NCBI GenBank assembly: GCA_022841745.1
Contig: JALHQW010000004.1
Location: 93,874 to 157,873, forward strand
Source: Saprospiraceae bacterium
GTDB taxonomy: Bacteria > Bacteroidota > Bacteroidia > Chitinophagales > Saprospiraceae
DNA: 64,000 nt
Direction of reading: 5' to 3'
Part shown: positions 52,071 to 60,314 of the stretch, piece after piece
Layout: every line of letters starts with the position of its first letter
Numbering within the stretch: position 1 is the first letter of the stretch
Made by a program: the position numbers and the translations under genes
Notes under the pieces: model-generated
The model's database searches: none
Told to the model about the DNA's origin: nothing
Seen by the model: only the letters and a program-made list of their open reading frames with translations

Positions 52071-52757
52071 ATGAGCGAAGCGCAAAAAAATACAACCGGA
52101 GCGGCGAGCAGCAGCAAGATGCTGGCGACGATGGTGGGCATCGGGGCGGTATGTGCCCTGCTGATTGTGCTATCGTTCCAAGGTACCCTGCCCCGTATCG
52201 AGCAGTTGAGGGCGGAGGCATTGGAGAAGGCTATTTTCAGGGTCGTGCCGGGAATGGAGACGAAGCGAACTTTCCAATTGGAGGGTGGGCAACTGAAGGA
52301 AGTGACGGGCAAAGTGAAGGATGCAAAGCTGGTCTATGCGGGCTACGACAAGGAGGGCAAGCTCGTCGGCCTCGCCATCGAGGCCAGTAGCATGGGCTTC
52401 GCTGATGTGATTCGCATCATTTACGGCTATGACCCGAACCGGGAGAAAGTGGTTGGTTTTTACGTCCTCGAAAGCAAGGAGACGCCTGGCTTGGGCGACT
52501 TAATCGAAAAAGACCCTGCGTTTCTCGCCAATTTTGATTCGTTGGATGTGGCGCTTTCCGAGGAAAAAAACAGCGTGAAAAACCCCGTTGTCACCGTAAA
52601 AAATGGCCAAAAAAAGAACGCTTACGAGGTGGACGGCATCACAGGTGCCACCATTTCATCGAGGGCCATTGGCAAGGCATTGAACACAAGCACCAACGAG
52701 ATGTTGCCGCTGCTCTTCAAGAACAAGGCGCTTTTTGAGGAAAAACCGAAGCAATGA
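52071..52757 (+). CDS. rnfG: RnfG, flavin-carrying subunit of the Rnf complex
   Basis: The product is 228 residues with one N-terminal membrane helix (LATMVGIGAVCALLIVLSF). The FMN-binding domain contains LVGLAIEASSMGFADVIRII, VVGFYVLESKETPGLGD and the flavinylation motif DGITGATISS (residues 188-197), which is modified by ApbE in other bacteria. No apbE gene is in this window. RnfG/NqrC is the periplasm-facing electron carrier. The stop overlaps the rnfE start by 4 bp (ATGA), so the two are translationally coupled. Confidence 0.95.
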   Translation: MSEAQKNTTGAASSSKMLATMVGIGAVCALLIVLSFQGTLPRIEQLRAEALEKAIFRVVPGMETKRTFQLEGGQLKEVTGKVKDAKLVYAGYDKEGKLVGLAIEASSMGFADVIRIIYGYDPNREKVVGFYVLESKETPGLGDLIEKDPAFLANFDSLDVALSEEKNSVKNPVVTVKNGQKKNAYEVDGITGATISSRAIGKALNTSTNEMLPLLFKNKALFEEKPKQ

Positions 52758-53410
52758 GCATTCAGACAAATAACAAGGCCAATGATGGGTTTTGGGCCAA
52801 ACTGGCCAACAGCCCCTCCACCGACGAGTACATCAAGGGCTTGTGGCGGGAGAACCCCGTGTTCGTGCAAGTGCTCGGCATGTGCCCCACCTTGGCCGTG
52901 TCCAACACCGCCATGAACGGGCTGGCGATGGGCCTTGCCACCACTTTCGTGCTGCTCATGTCGAACATCCTGATTGCTTCGCTGCGCAATGTGATACCGA
53001 AACAGGTGCGCATTGCCTCGTACCTGCTCATCATCGCCACCTTCGTGACGATGACGGACTACGCCATCCAAGCCATCAGTGTGGAGCTATCGAAAGCGCT
53101 GGGTGCCTTCATTGCGCTCATCGTGGTGAACTGCCAGATACTGGGGCGGGCGGAAGCTTTTGCCTCGAAAAACACGGTTTGGAATTCCATCATGGACGCC
53201 CTTGGCATGGGTTCGGGCTTCATCATCGCATTGCTCTGCTTGGGCAGTGTGCGGGAGTTGCTGGGCAGTGGCAGCATCTTCGGTATCCCGGTTTTCCCGG
53301 ATAGTTTTCAGGAATGGGTCATCATGATTTTGCCGCCGGGCGGCTTCTTCACCTTGGCCATGTGGTTGATGATTTTTAACGCCAGAAAACAAAGAAAAGC
53401 AACGTCATGA
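52754..53410 (+). CDS. rnfE: RnfE, membrane subunit of the Rnf complex
   Basis: The product is 218 residues with about six membrane helices. VLGMCPTLAVSNTAMNGLAM and VVNCQILGRAEAFASKN hold the conserved Cys positions that, with those of RnfA, bind a 2Fe-2S cluster inside the membrane in the NqrD/NqrE and RnfE/RnfA pairs. It overlaps both rnfG and rnfA by 4 bp, so the three are tightly coupled. It is distinguished from RnfA by the first motif (CPTLAVS) and by the RAEAF segment. Confidence 0.95.
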   Translation: MSIQTNNKANDGFWAKLANSPSTDEYIKGLWRENPVFVQVLGMCPTLAVSNTAMNGLAMGLATTFVLLMSNILIASLRNVIPKQVRIASYLLIIATFVTMTDYAIQAISVELSKALGAFIALIVVNCQILGRAEAFASKNTVWNSIMDALGMGSGFIIALLCLGSVRELLGSGSIFGIPVFPDSFQEWVIMILPPGGFFTLAMWLMIFNARKQRKATS

Positions 53411-53991
53411 ACCAGGAATCACTTTGGTCCATCTTCATCAATGCGAGCTTGATAAACAACTTCGTATTGGCATATTTTCTGGGCATATGCCCCTTTTTGG
53501 GCGTGTCTGGCAAGATGGAAACCGCTACCAAGATGGGCGGGGCAGTGACCTTCGTGCTCATCATCAGTTCCATGTGTGCCTTCGGGCTGCACTCGCTGTT
53601 GGAGGCCATCGGAGCGCCGTATTTGCAGCTCATCAGCTATATCGTCGTGATTGCCAGCACGGTGCAGTTGGTAGAGATGTTCATCAAAAAAGTAAGCCCG
53701 GCGCTGTTCAATGCACTTGGCATCTTCCTGCCGCTCATCACGACCAACTGCTGCATCCTTGCCTTGGCCCTGTTTCAGACGAACAAGGGCTACAATATCG
53801 TGCAATGCTTGGTCTATGCCATTGCCGCAGGCGTCGGCTTCACCTTGGCGCTGGTGCTGATGGCGGGCGTGCGGGAGCACCTGAATTTGGCGGAGCCACC
53901 CAATGTCGTGAAAGGCACCGTGCTCACGCTGATGATTGCGGGCATTTTGGCGCTGTCGTTTATGGGGTTTGCGGGGCTTGGAAGTAATTGA
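53407..53991 (+). CDS. rnfA: RnfA, membrane subunit of the Rnf complex
   Basis: The product is 194 residues, the usual size, with six membrane helices. FLGICPFLGVSGKMETATKM and LITTNCCILALALFQTNKGY carry the conserved Cys ligands, matching those of RnfE as the two proteins are inverted homologues. AGVREHLNLAEPPNVVKGT is typical of the NqrE/RnfA end. The product pairs with RnfE to form the ion-translocating core. It is followed 17 bp later by a small Cys-rich gene. Confidence 0.95.
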   Translation: MNQESLWSIFINASLINNFVLAYFLGICPFLGVSGKMETATKMGGAVTFVLIISSMCAFGLHSLLEAIGAPYLQLISYIVVIASTVQLVEMFIKKVSPALFNALGIFLPLITTNCCILALALFQTNKGYNIVQCLVYAIAAGVGFTLALVLMAGVREHLNLAEPPNVVKGTVLTLMIAGILALSFMGFAGLGSN

Positions 53992-54008
53992 TTTTAAAAT
54001 AACAAACC

Positions 54009-54209
54009 ATGCTAAAATCACTCTTCATCGCAATCGGGGGCATCGTTGGGCTGATGCTGGTCTGGGTGGGCATACAGGCGCTTTGGCGAAAGGTATTTTC
54101 CGATGATTACACGAGCGATGAGGATGTGCTGGCAGGCAGGAGAAGTTGCGGCAATTGCGGCTGCACGACCGTTTGCAAAAACAAGGAACCCCAGATTTCA
54201 GCAAATTAA
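54009..54209 (+). CDS. NqrM-like small Cys-rich membrane protein
   Basis: The product is 66 residues: one membrane helix (IAIGGIVGLMLVWVGIQAL), a short acidic stretch (SDDYTSDEDVLAGRR) and a Cys cluster SCGNCGCTTVC (Cys47, 50, 52, 56). The known NqrM is a ~70-residue protein with the same plan that is needed to insert iron between NqrD and NqrE. RnfE and RnfA are the homologues of that pair, and this gene lies directly after rnfA. I infer it matures the RnfE-RnfA 2Fe-2S cluster. The sequence match to NqrM is limited, so this is a candidate assignment. Confidence 0.6.
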   Translation: MLKSLFIAIGGIVGLMLVWVGIQALWRKVFSDDYTSDEDVLAGRRSCGNCGCTTVCKNKEPQISAN

Positions 54210-54235
54210 AAACGTCAATTAAATAACGATATCAA

Positions 54236-55090
54236 ATGGCATACCTAACAGACTTCGATGTCCAACACCAATACCAGGCAACGGTCAAAAAGACCGAGCG
54301 CATGACCCCTCCAGGCACGGACGAGATTCGGGAAATCGTGCTGGAAGTGCAGCCAGACTTTGAATGCAAGGTGGACCAGAGCTTTGGCGTGCTGGTAAAT
54401 GCCAAGGGCGAGTTCGGTAATAAGTATCACCACCGCCTGTACAGCGTGGCCGACCTGCCCGGGCAAGAAAACGGCAAGCCGCTCATCACCATGCTCGTGA
54501 AGCGCTGCTCCTACGTGGACGATTTCAGCGGGGAGCACTATCCTGGCGTTGCCTCCAACTACCTTTGCGACCGCAGGGTGGGCGATGAAATCATCCTCAC
54601 CGGGCCGCACAAGCTGCCGTTCACCGTTCCGGACGACCACCATGCCAACCTCATACTCGTCGGTATGGGCACAGGCATAGCGCCGTTCCGGGCATTCATC
54701 AAGCACATCTACAAGCATGTGTCCGATTGGCGAGGCAAAATCCGCCTGTTCTACGGTGCCCGCAGCGGCCTCGAACTGCTCTACCTCAACGACAAGGTGG
54801 GCGACATGACCAACTACTACGACCGGGGCACTTTCGAGGCGTTCCGTGCGCTAAGCCCCCGCCCGCACATGAACGACCCAATCGCCTTGGACGTAGCCAT
54901 GGAGGAGCGGGCCAGTGAAATCGTCGAAATGTTGAAACAGAATAATACCTATATCTACGTCGCTGGCTATGAAAAAATCAGGGCCAAGCTCGATAAGGCA
55001 TTTGCCAATATACTAGGCTCCAAAGAGAAATGGGAAACCCGCAAGGCTGAGCTGCTGGCGGGTGGTAAATGGGCGGAGGTTATTTATTGA
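54236..55090 (+). CDS. ferredoxin-NADP+ reductase (plant-type FNR fold)
   Basis: The product is 284 residues. The FAD domain has HHRLYSVADL (near 66-75) and GVASNYLCDRRVGDEIILTG. The NADP domain begins LILVGMGTGIAPFRAFI (near 141-157), with YIYVAGYEKI near the end. The protein ends in Tyr, as many plant-type FNRs do, where the aromatic ring stacks on FAD. It has no ferredoxin domain. Its place between rnfA and rnfB suggests that it exchanges electrons between PFOR-derived ferredoxin and NADP(H), giving the cell both NADH (by Rnf) and NADPH routes. The enzyme family is clear; the partner is inferred. Confidence 0.9.
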   Translation: MAYLTDFDVQHQYQATVKKTERMTPPGTDEIREIVLEVQPDFECKVDQSFGVLVNAKGEFGNKYHHRLYSVADLPGQENGKPLITMLVKRCSYVDDFSGEHYPGVASNYLCDRRVGDEIILTGPHKLPFTVPDDHHANLILVGMGTGIAPFRAFIKHIYKHVSDWRGKIRLFYGARSGLELLYLNDKVGDMTNYYDRGTFEAFRALSPRPHMNDPIALDVAMEERASEIVEMLKQNNTYIYVAGYEKIRAKLDKAFANILGSKEKWETRKAELLAGGKWAEVIY

Positions 55091-55518
55091 GAGAAGTGAG
55101 CGAGTGAGCGAGTGAGAAGGTGAGAGAAGGTGAGAGAAGTGAGCGAGTGAGCGAGTGAGAAGGTGAGAGAAGGTGAGAGAAGTGAGCGAGTGAGAGAGTG
55201 AGAAGGTGAGAGAAGGTGAGAGAAGTGAGCGAGTGAGAGAGTGAGAGAGTGAGCGTGTGAGAGAGCGAGTGAGCGTGTGAGAGAGCGAGTGAGCGTGTGA
55301 GAGAGCGAGTGAGCGTGTGAGAGAGCGAGTGAGCGTGTGAGCGTGTGAGAGAGTGAGAGAGTGAGAGCGTAGAGCGAGAGCGAGAAAAGAATGCTCACTC
55401 TCTCACTCTCTCACTCTCTCACTCTCTCACCCGCTCACCCTCTCACCCTCTCACCCGCTCACCCTCTCACCCTCTCACCCTCTCACCCTCTCACTTCTCT
55501 CACCCTCTCACGCTCTCA
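55087..55518. repeat. GTGAGAGAGTGAGCGA array with reverse-complement half
   Basis: About 300 bp of GTGAGAG/GTGAGCG words are followed, after GCGTAGAGCGAGAGC, by ~130 bp of CTCTCACTCTCTCAC words. The two halves can pair into a long hairpin between the FNR gene and rnfB. In the plus-strand transcript this would separate rnfB from the rest of the operon. The whole 445-bp gap is filled by it. Confidence 0.9.
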
Positions 55519-55535
55519 CCTCTAAAAAAGCTAAC

Positions 55536-56402
55536 ATGTCAGTCCTAATATCCTTAATAGCGCTGGGCGGTTTGACGCTTTTGTTGGCGGTGCTTATCAT
55601 CTGGGCCAATAAGAAGCTGTACGTCTTTGAAGACCCCCGCATTGACACGGTAGAAGAGATGCTGCCCCATGCCAACTGCGGAGCTTGCGGGTTTCCCGGT
55701 TGCCGACCGTTTGCGGAGGCGCTGGTGAGCGGGAAAGTCTTGCCTGGCAAGTGCAGCGTGAGCACGGATGAGGGTCGGGCACAGATAGCCAACTACCTCG
55801 GCGTGGACGTTGGAGCAGAAGAAAAATGGGTGGCAAGGCTGGCCTGCGCTGGCGGCACCAACGTGGCGCTGAACCGGGCGAGGTACAATGGCGTAAAGAC
55901 CTGCCAAGCCGCCGCACTGGTTTCTGGTGGTGGCAAGGGCTGCTTCTGGGGCTGCCTCGGCCACGGCGATTGCGAAGCAGTCTGCGATTTCGATGCTATT
56001 ACCTTGAACGCCTTCTCGTTGCCCGTGGTGGACGTGACCAAATGCACGGCCTGCGGCGATTGCGTGGAGGTCTGCCCAAAGGACTTGTTTTCCCTCCATC
56101 CCATCAGCCACCGCCTTTGGGTCAACTGCAAAAACCTGGAGCACGGCGACGAAGTGCTGGAAGACTGCCAAGTGGGCTGCACCGCCTGCGGCAAATGCTC
56201 CATGGATGCCCCCGGCAACCTCATTTCGATGATAAACAACCTGCCTGTCGTCAATTATTCCCTGAACCACAATACGCAAGTGCCCATCCAACGCTGCCCG
56301 ACGGGAGCCATTGTTTGGTTGGATGACAAACAGGGTGCTGTGAAGGGCAAAGAAAGCAAGAAGATAGTTCGGAAGGGCGAGCGGCACGAAGGGTATTCGT
56401 AG
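55536..56402 (+). CDS. rnfB: RnfB, iron-sulfur subunit of the Rnf complex
   Basis: The product is 288 residues: an N-terminal membrane helix (LLLAVLIIWANKK), a 4Fe-4S domain with Cys48, Cys51, Cys56 and Cys73 (NCGACGFPGCRPFAEAL...C), then a ferredoxin domain with CTACGDCVEVCP (Cys170-Cys180). A second cluster region follows, CQVGCTACGKCSMDAP. RnfB takes electrons from reduced ferredoxin and passes them to the membrane subunits. Here it is the last operon gene and lies beyond a 430-bp repeat array, away from the usual rnfA-rnfB junction. The order C-D-G-E-A-(NqrM-like)-(FNR)-B is unusual. Confidence 0.95.
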   Translation: MSVLISLIALGGLTLLLAVLIIWANKKLYVFEDPRIDTVEEMLPHANCGACGFPGCRPFAEALVSGKVLPGKCSVSTDEGRAQIANYLGVDVGAEEKWVARLACAGGTNVALNRARYNGVKTCQAAALVSGGGKGCFWGCLGHGDCEAVCDFDAITLNAFSLPVVDVTKCTACGDCVEVCPKDLFSLHPISHRLWVNCKNLEHGDEVLEDCQVGCTACGKCSMDAPGNLISMINNLPVVNYSLNHNTQVPIQRCPTGAIVWLDDKQGAVKGKESKKIVRKGERHEGYS

Positions 56403-56696
56403 GGTGCTCCTCTTTTATTCCTAATCATACGCTGTGCAAGACGGTTCTTACAGAACATTGAACGCTAAGCCGTACCAACAAAAACTAAAATAGGCGCAGG
56501 CAAATAATGCCGAATGATTTAATCACCTATTGTTCTGTGTCGCTTACCGATTTCTACCAAGGGCAATACAATGCTATATTTTGGGTTATCCCGCATAAGT
56601 TCCCACCAATAATGCCCAATATTGATTAGGGTTTTTAGATTTCAATAATCATAGCTGTTATTGATAAAAATCAAAGTCTTGGATGACCAGAAAGGA

Positions 56697-56704
56697 TAAT
56701 TTTG
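56697..56704 (+). promoter_or_regulatory. TAnnTTTG promoter-like box
   Basis: TAATTTTG matches the Bacteroidetes -7 consensus. A start of transcription near 56711 would exclude the upstream TTG at 56702 and favour the ATG at 56759 for the DUF6544-like gene. No good -33 TTTG was seen. The preceding ~290 bp after rnfB is AT-rich and holds no recognisable gene. Confidence 0.35.
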
Positions 56705-56758
56705 AGCATTTTAATGCCCAGATTACTTTGGTTTTTACGGCCTTATCATTTAAAAGCC

Positions 56759-57862
56759 ATGGTACGCATCCTGTTCACCCTCCTCCTTCTCTTACACGGC
56801 CTTATTCATTTTTTGGGCTTCGCAAAAGCCTTTAAATTCGCCGAAATCAGCCAGTTGACGCAAGCCATTTCCAAGCCCGCAGGAGCGTTTTGGGGGCTTA
56901 CGGCCTTGCTTTTCACCATCGCCTCCATCTTGCTCGTGTTAAAAAAAGATAGCTGGTGGCTATGGGCCATCCCAGCCTTGTTGATTTCCCAAATCTTGAT
57001 TTTCGGCAGTTGGCAGGACGCCAAGTTTGGCACCATTGCCAATATCATGGTATTGATTGGGGTAATCATTGCATTTAGCACTACCCATTATTTTAATAGC
57101 TATAAAAACGAAGTAAAAACAGGTTTGGAACGCAGCACCTCCATCCCGGAAGCCTTGGTGACGGAGGCCGATTTACAACCGCTACCAGTTCCCGTACAAA
57201 GATACCTGCGCTATACTGGTGCCGTAGGGAAGCCAAAAGTTTACAATTTCAAGGTCGTATTTGATGGCAAAATCCGAAAAAATGAGCAGTCGGAATGGAT
57301 GCCCTTCGCCTCGGAGCAGTACAATTTCATGGACATACCGACCCGCCTGTTTTTCATGAAGGCGACCATGAAGGGGCTGCCCGTTGCGGGTTACCACGCC
57401 TTCCACAATGGTAAGGCGTACATGAACATCAGGCTGCTCTCACTGTTAAAAGTACAGTACCAAACGGGCAAGGAAATGGGCATAGCAGAGACCGTGACCT
57501 TCTTCAACGATATGTGCTGCATGGCTCCGGCTACGCTGATTGACCCACGAGTTCAGTGGCTCGAAACGGACGGCAACAAAGTCAAAGCCGCTTTTACCAA
57601 CAATGGGATGACCATAACGGCTTGGCTGTATTTCAACGATGCCGGGCAATTGGTCAATTTCATATCAAACGACCGCTACGCCGCTGGCGATGACGGCTCG
57701 ATGCGGCAACTTCCCTGGTCAACCCCGATGAAAAACTACAAAGAACTCAACGGGCGCAGGGTGGCCGGGTACGCCGATGCAATTTACACCTATCCCGAAG
57801 GCGACCTGACGTATGGGACTTTCGAGACCACGAACGTTGAATACAATTGCAAACAGCCATGA
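56759..57862 (+). CDS. DUF6544-like membrane protein
   Basis: The ATG at 56759 gives 367 residues; alternative starts at 56714 (ATG) and 56702 (TTG) exist. Three to four N-terminal hydrophobic segments (VRILFTLLLLLHGLIHFLGF, GLTALLFTIASILLVL, ALLISQILIFGSW, IMVLIGVIIAFSTTHYF) are followed by a soluble domain of ~250 residues. It contains LPVPVQRYLRYTGAVGKPKV, then MPFASEQYN and FFMKATMKGLPVAGYHAFHN. The pattern LPxPVxRYLRxxG is the hallmark of DUF6544 (earlier DUF6920). The function is unknown. The next gene on the strand is an SRPBCC protein 44 bp downstream, so they may be co-transcribed. Confidence 0.7.
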   Translation: MVRILFTLLLLLHGLIHFLGFAKAFKFAEISQLTQAISKPAGAFWGLTALLFTIASILLVLKKDSWWLWAIPALLISQILIFGSWQDAKFGTIANIMVLIGVIIAFSTTHYFNSYKNEVKTGLERSTSIPEALVTEADLQPLPVPVQRYLRYTGAVGKPKVYNFKVVFDGKIRKNEQSEWMPFASEQYNFMDIPTRLFFMKATMKGLPVAGYHAFHNGKAYMNIRLLSLLKVQYQTGKEMGIAETVTFFNDMCCMAPATLIDPRVQWLETDGNKVKAAFTNNGMTITAWLYFNDAGQLVNFISNDRYAAGDDGSMRQLPWSTPMKNYKELNGRRVAGYADAIYTYPEGDLTYGTFETTNVEYNCKQP

Positions 57863-57906
57863 AAAGAGCGAGTTTTTGAAAATCCAATCACCATATTCAT
57901 TTAACC

Positions 57907-59049
57907 ATGAGAGCAATACAATCCTTCCTCCCCAACCCCAGACACACCGAAATCCACCGAATATTTGTGCAGGCAAAACCAGCAGAAGCATGGCAGGTTG
58001 CCCGCCATTTCGACGCCGCTGAAATCCCTTGGGTGAAGCTCCTCTTCGAGATCCGCACCTTACCGGAGCGCTTCGCCGGGAAGCACGAAGGCCACGAACC
58101 CATCAGCGTCGGCGTGGACGAGGTGGTGAAAAGCGGTTCCGGCTTCATGCTATTGGCTGAAACACCGGGCAAGGAAGTGGTCGTCGGTTCGGTGGGGCAG
58201 TTCTGGCACCTGAACATCCCGTTCAACCGCATTTCCCCCGAAGATTTTACCGATTTCAACGAACCTGGCTGGGGCAAGCTCGCCTGGGCGATTGTCGTTG
58301 AGCCGTACCTGGAGGGCAGCACCGTAAGCATTGAGCTTCGAACGACCGCCACCGATGAGCGCAGTTGGAATAAACTCAACAATTACTTTCGGTTCATCGG
58401 CGTTGGGTCGCACCTTATCCGCAGTTCAGCGATGAAGCACTTGGAAGCAGCCCTCGGCAAAATGAAACTGCCGGACGAAGCGTCCATGCCCCTGCCCGGC
58501 GACGAAATCATTGCAGACAGCCGTTATTCTATTACCCACGACGTACTTATCGAAGCGCCGACTTCACTTGTTTGGCGCTACCTCATGCAACTTGGCTGCG
58601 ACCGTGCGGGGTGGTACAGCATTGACCTGCTCGACCACGGCGGCCTGCCCAGTATAGACTACCTGAAACCCGAATGGAAAGACCGTCAGCCGGGTGACCG
58701 CCTATCCGCCACACTTGCAATGGATAGTTTCTTCGATGTTTATCAAGTAGCGCCAAATCGGCATTTCGTCATCGGTGGCGAATCAGAAAAGGCACATGGG
58801 CTGATGAGTCCCTTTAAAATGTCCTGGGCTTTTGTGCTGGAGCCTATCGGTGAGGACGCCACCCGTCTGGTCGTACGTGCAAGGATGAAGGCTGCTCCCG
58901 CTTGGGCGGAATGGCTTGCCGGGAACGTGTTTTATCCGCCCGTTCATGGCTTGATGTCGGGAGTTCAGTTGAAAACAATAAAACAATTGGCGGAGCGTGA
59001 TGCCCAGGCAAGGAAAGAGGAAATGCTGGGTTTGGAGAAAATTGACTGA
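57907..59049 (+). CDS. SRPBCC-superfamily protein, double module
   Basis: The product is 380 residues without signal peptide. The second half (about 200-365) fits the START/SRPBCC fold: HDVLIEAPTSLVWRYLMQLG, GWYSIDLLDHGGLPSIDYLK, GDRLSATLAMDSFFDVYQVA, then WAFVLEPIGEDATRLVVRA. The first half has a similar lead (HRIFVQAKPAEAWQVARHFD...FEIRTLPERFAG), with GSVGQFWHLNIPF and VEPYLEGSTVSIELRTTA, so two SRPBCC-like modules in tandem are likely. These folds bind hydrophobic ligands, but the ligand is unknown. It is probably co-transcribed with the DUF6544-like gene. Confidence 0.75.
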   Translation: MRAIQSFLPNPRHTEIHRIFVQAKPAEAWQVARHFDAAEIPWVKLLFEIRTLPERFAGKHEGHEPISVGVDEVVKSGSGFMLLAETPGKEVVVGSVGQFWHLNIPFNRISPEDFTDFNEPGWGKLAWAIVVEPYLEGSTVSIELRTTATDERSWNKLNNYFRFIGVGSHLIRSSAMKHLEAALGKMKLPDEASMPLPGDEIIADSRYSITHDVLIEAPTSLVWRYLMQLGCDRAGWYSIDLLDHGGLPSIDYLKPEWKDRQPGDRLSATLAMDSFFDVYQVAPNRHFVIGGESEKAHGLMSPFKMSWAFVLEPIGEDATRLVVRARMKAAPAWAEWLAGNVFYPPVHGLMSGVQLKTIKQLAERDAQARKEEMLGLEKID

Positions 59050-59087
59050 AGCAATTTAAAACCTATATCGCTCAAAATAAACGCACC

Positions 59088-59285
59088 ATGAAAATCAATA
59101 AAGCATGGCATGAACAACATAAAATGCCCAAGCATGCTAATTTCGAGCAACGGATGAAATGGCATTTGGAGCACTTGAAGCAATGCAATTGTCGAGGCGA
59201 CATCCCCAAGAAACTGGCAGAGGAGATGCGGCAAAAAGGTTTTGAAGTGCCAGAAAAACCAGAGGACAAGGACTATACAAAATGA
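59088..59285 (+). CDS. small conserved-looking protein with WHLEH...C-x-C motif
   Basis: The product is 65 residues, strongly basic, with two Cys in CNCRGDIPKKLAEEMRQKG and His-rich helices before it (WHEQHKMPKHANFEQRMKWH). There is no membrane segment. The arrangement H...HL-x-x-C-x-C could bind a metal, but this is inference. I recall similar short proteins in other bacterial genomes without a known function. It begins 38 bp after the SRPBCC gene and could share its transcript. The length is too short for firm assignment. Confidence 0.55.
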   Translation: MKINKAWHEQHKMPKHANFEQRMKWHLEHLKQCNCRGDIPKKLAEEMRQKGFEVPEKPEDKDYTK

Positions 59286-59337
59286 CTTTGAATGCCATAG
59301 CTTACGCTGTCAATTTTTGGACATGAGCCCAATGTAA

Positions 59338-59387
59338 GCCGGAACCCCAGTTCCGGCGTAATCACACCGAAACTGGGGTTTCGGTGT
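59338..59387. repeat. twin hairpins with complementary loops
   Basis: Hairpin 1 (59338-59357, GCCGGAACCCCAGTTCCGGC) has an 8-bp stem and loop CCCA. Hairpin 2 (59364-59387) has a 10-bp stem and loop TGGG. The loops are complementary, so the two can kiss or form one longer fold. The first equals the reverse complement of the palindrome in the giant gene's tandem repeats. Confidence 0.7.
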
Positions 59388-59471
59388 ACGTTTGGCCATG
59401 CCCAAAACATGGTGATGCCTGGTATAAAATCAATTAAGTTGGTAGCTTAACGTTTATGAAATAGCTTGGCC

Positions 59472-59936
59472 ATGACTAAATCCATCCCTCGTTTAATGCT
59501 TATTTTCCTGCTGTTTTTCAACGCTATTGGAGCATTTTATGGCAGCTATCATTTCATTACCGACCCAACTGGCGCCAGTTTGCAAGCTCCAGTTGACATG
59601 CTCAACGGCTCCATTTTCAAGGACTTTTTCGTGCCTGGCATCCTGCTGCTACTGGTCAATGGCATTTTGCCCACCGTGGCGGGTATTGGATTAATCTTGC
59701 GGCGGCCACCCCAGCCGCTTCCCGGTTTTTCCCTTTTAAATAACTACCATTGGGCGTGGTCATTGGCGCTCATTTCCGGCCTTGGTCTCTTGATATGGAT
59801 TGGGGTGCAAATCGCCATGATTGGGTATTGGAAAGAGCCGCCGTTTCAGGCGGTGTACGCCGGGCTGGGACTGGTGATTACGGCATTCACCTTATTGCCG
59901 AACGTTCGGAATTTTTACCGTTTCAATGCAGCCTAG
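59472..59936 (+). CDS. small four-helix membrane protein, function unknown
   Basis: The ATG at 59472 gives 154 residues; a TTG at 59466 is less likely. Four hydrophobic segments are visible: PRLMLIFLLFFNAIGAFYGS, FVPGILLLLVNGILPTVAGI, WAWSLALISGLGLLIWIG and FQAVYAGLGLVITAFTLLP. No charged residues suggest a transport path, and no family was recognised with confidence. It could be an inner-membrane accessory protein. The flanking spacers are non-coding, so it is probably transcribed alone. Confidence 0.65.
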   Translation: MTKSIPRLMLIFLLFFNAIGAFYGSYHFITDPTGASLQAPVDMLNGSIFKDFFVPGILLLLVNGILPTVAGIGLILRRPPQPLPGFSLLNNYHWAWSLALISGLGLLIWIGVQIAMIGYWKEPPFQAVYAGLGLVITAFTLLPNVRNFYRFNAA

Positions 59937-60314
59937 TTCTACTTTGTTACTTTAGAAAAATCCCGAAGGGATTGAATGTGAATAGCCCCTGAAGGTGGCA
60001 GTACAACCGCTTTTTTTTACATTTATTAAAAAAAACATTTCAATTTTTCGGGATTTTCCGCTTAAAGCTACAATTTGCGGCCATCGGATGCTGTTTGAAG
60101 TTTTCTGAATAGATAGAACAGCCCACCCGAATTTTCACAACCAATCGCCAATTGTTTTAAACATCCCATTACCGGTTACGAAACAGCTTTCGATGCTTTA
60201 CGTAACGAGGTAGCTGCTTTGCCAAAGCGCAGGGCAGCTTTTTTACTATCCATTGGATTGATTGAGGCGTACGATAGGACGCTCATGAACATATTTTGGT
60301 AAAACTGATTACAC
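59937..60314. other. spacer before the SprB/HYR adhesin gene
   Basis: A 378-bp AT-rich stretch with no supported gene. Open frames on the minus strand run out of the adhesin gene and lack family resemblance. A weak stem with a T-run lies around 60209-60243 (AGCTGC...GCAGCT, then TTTTTT), and TATTTTGG at 60295 resembles a -7 box for the adhesin. Confidence 0.4.

Noticed and set aside
55084..55398. Ser/Leu/His-rich minus-strand frame
   Set aside because: Translation of the GTGAGAG array.
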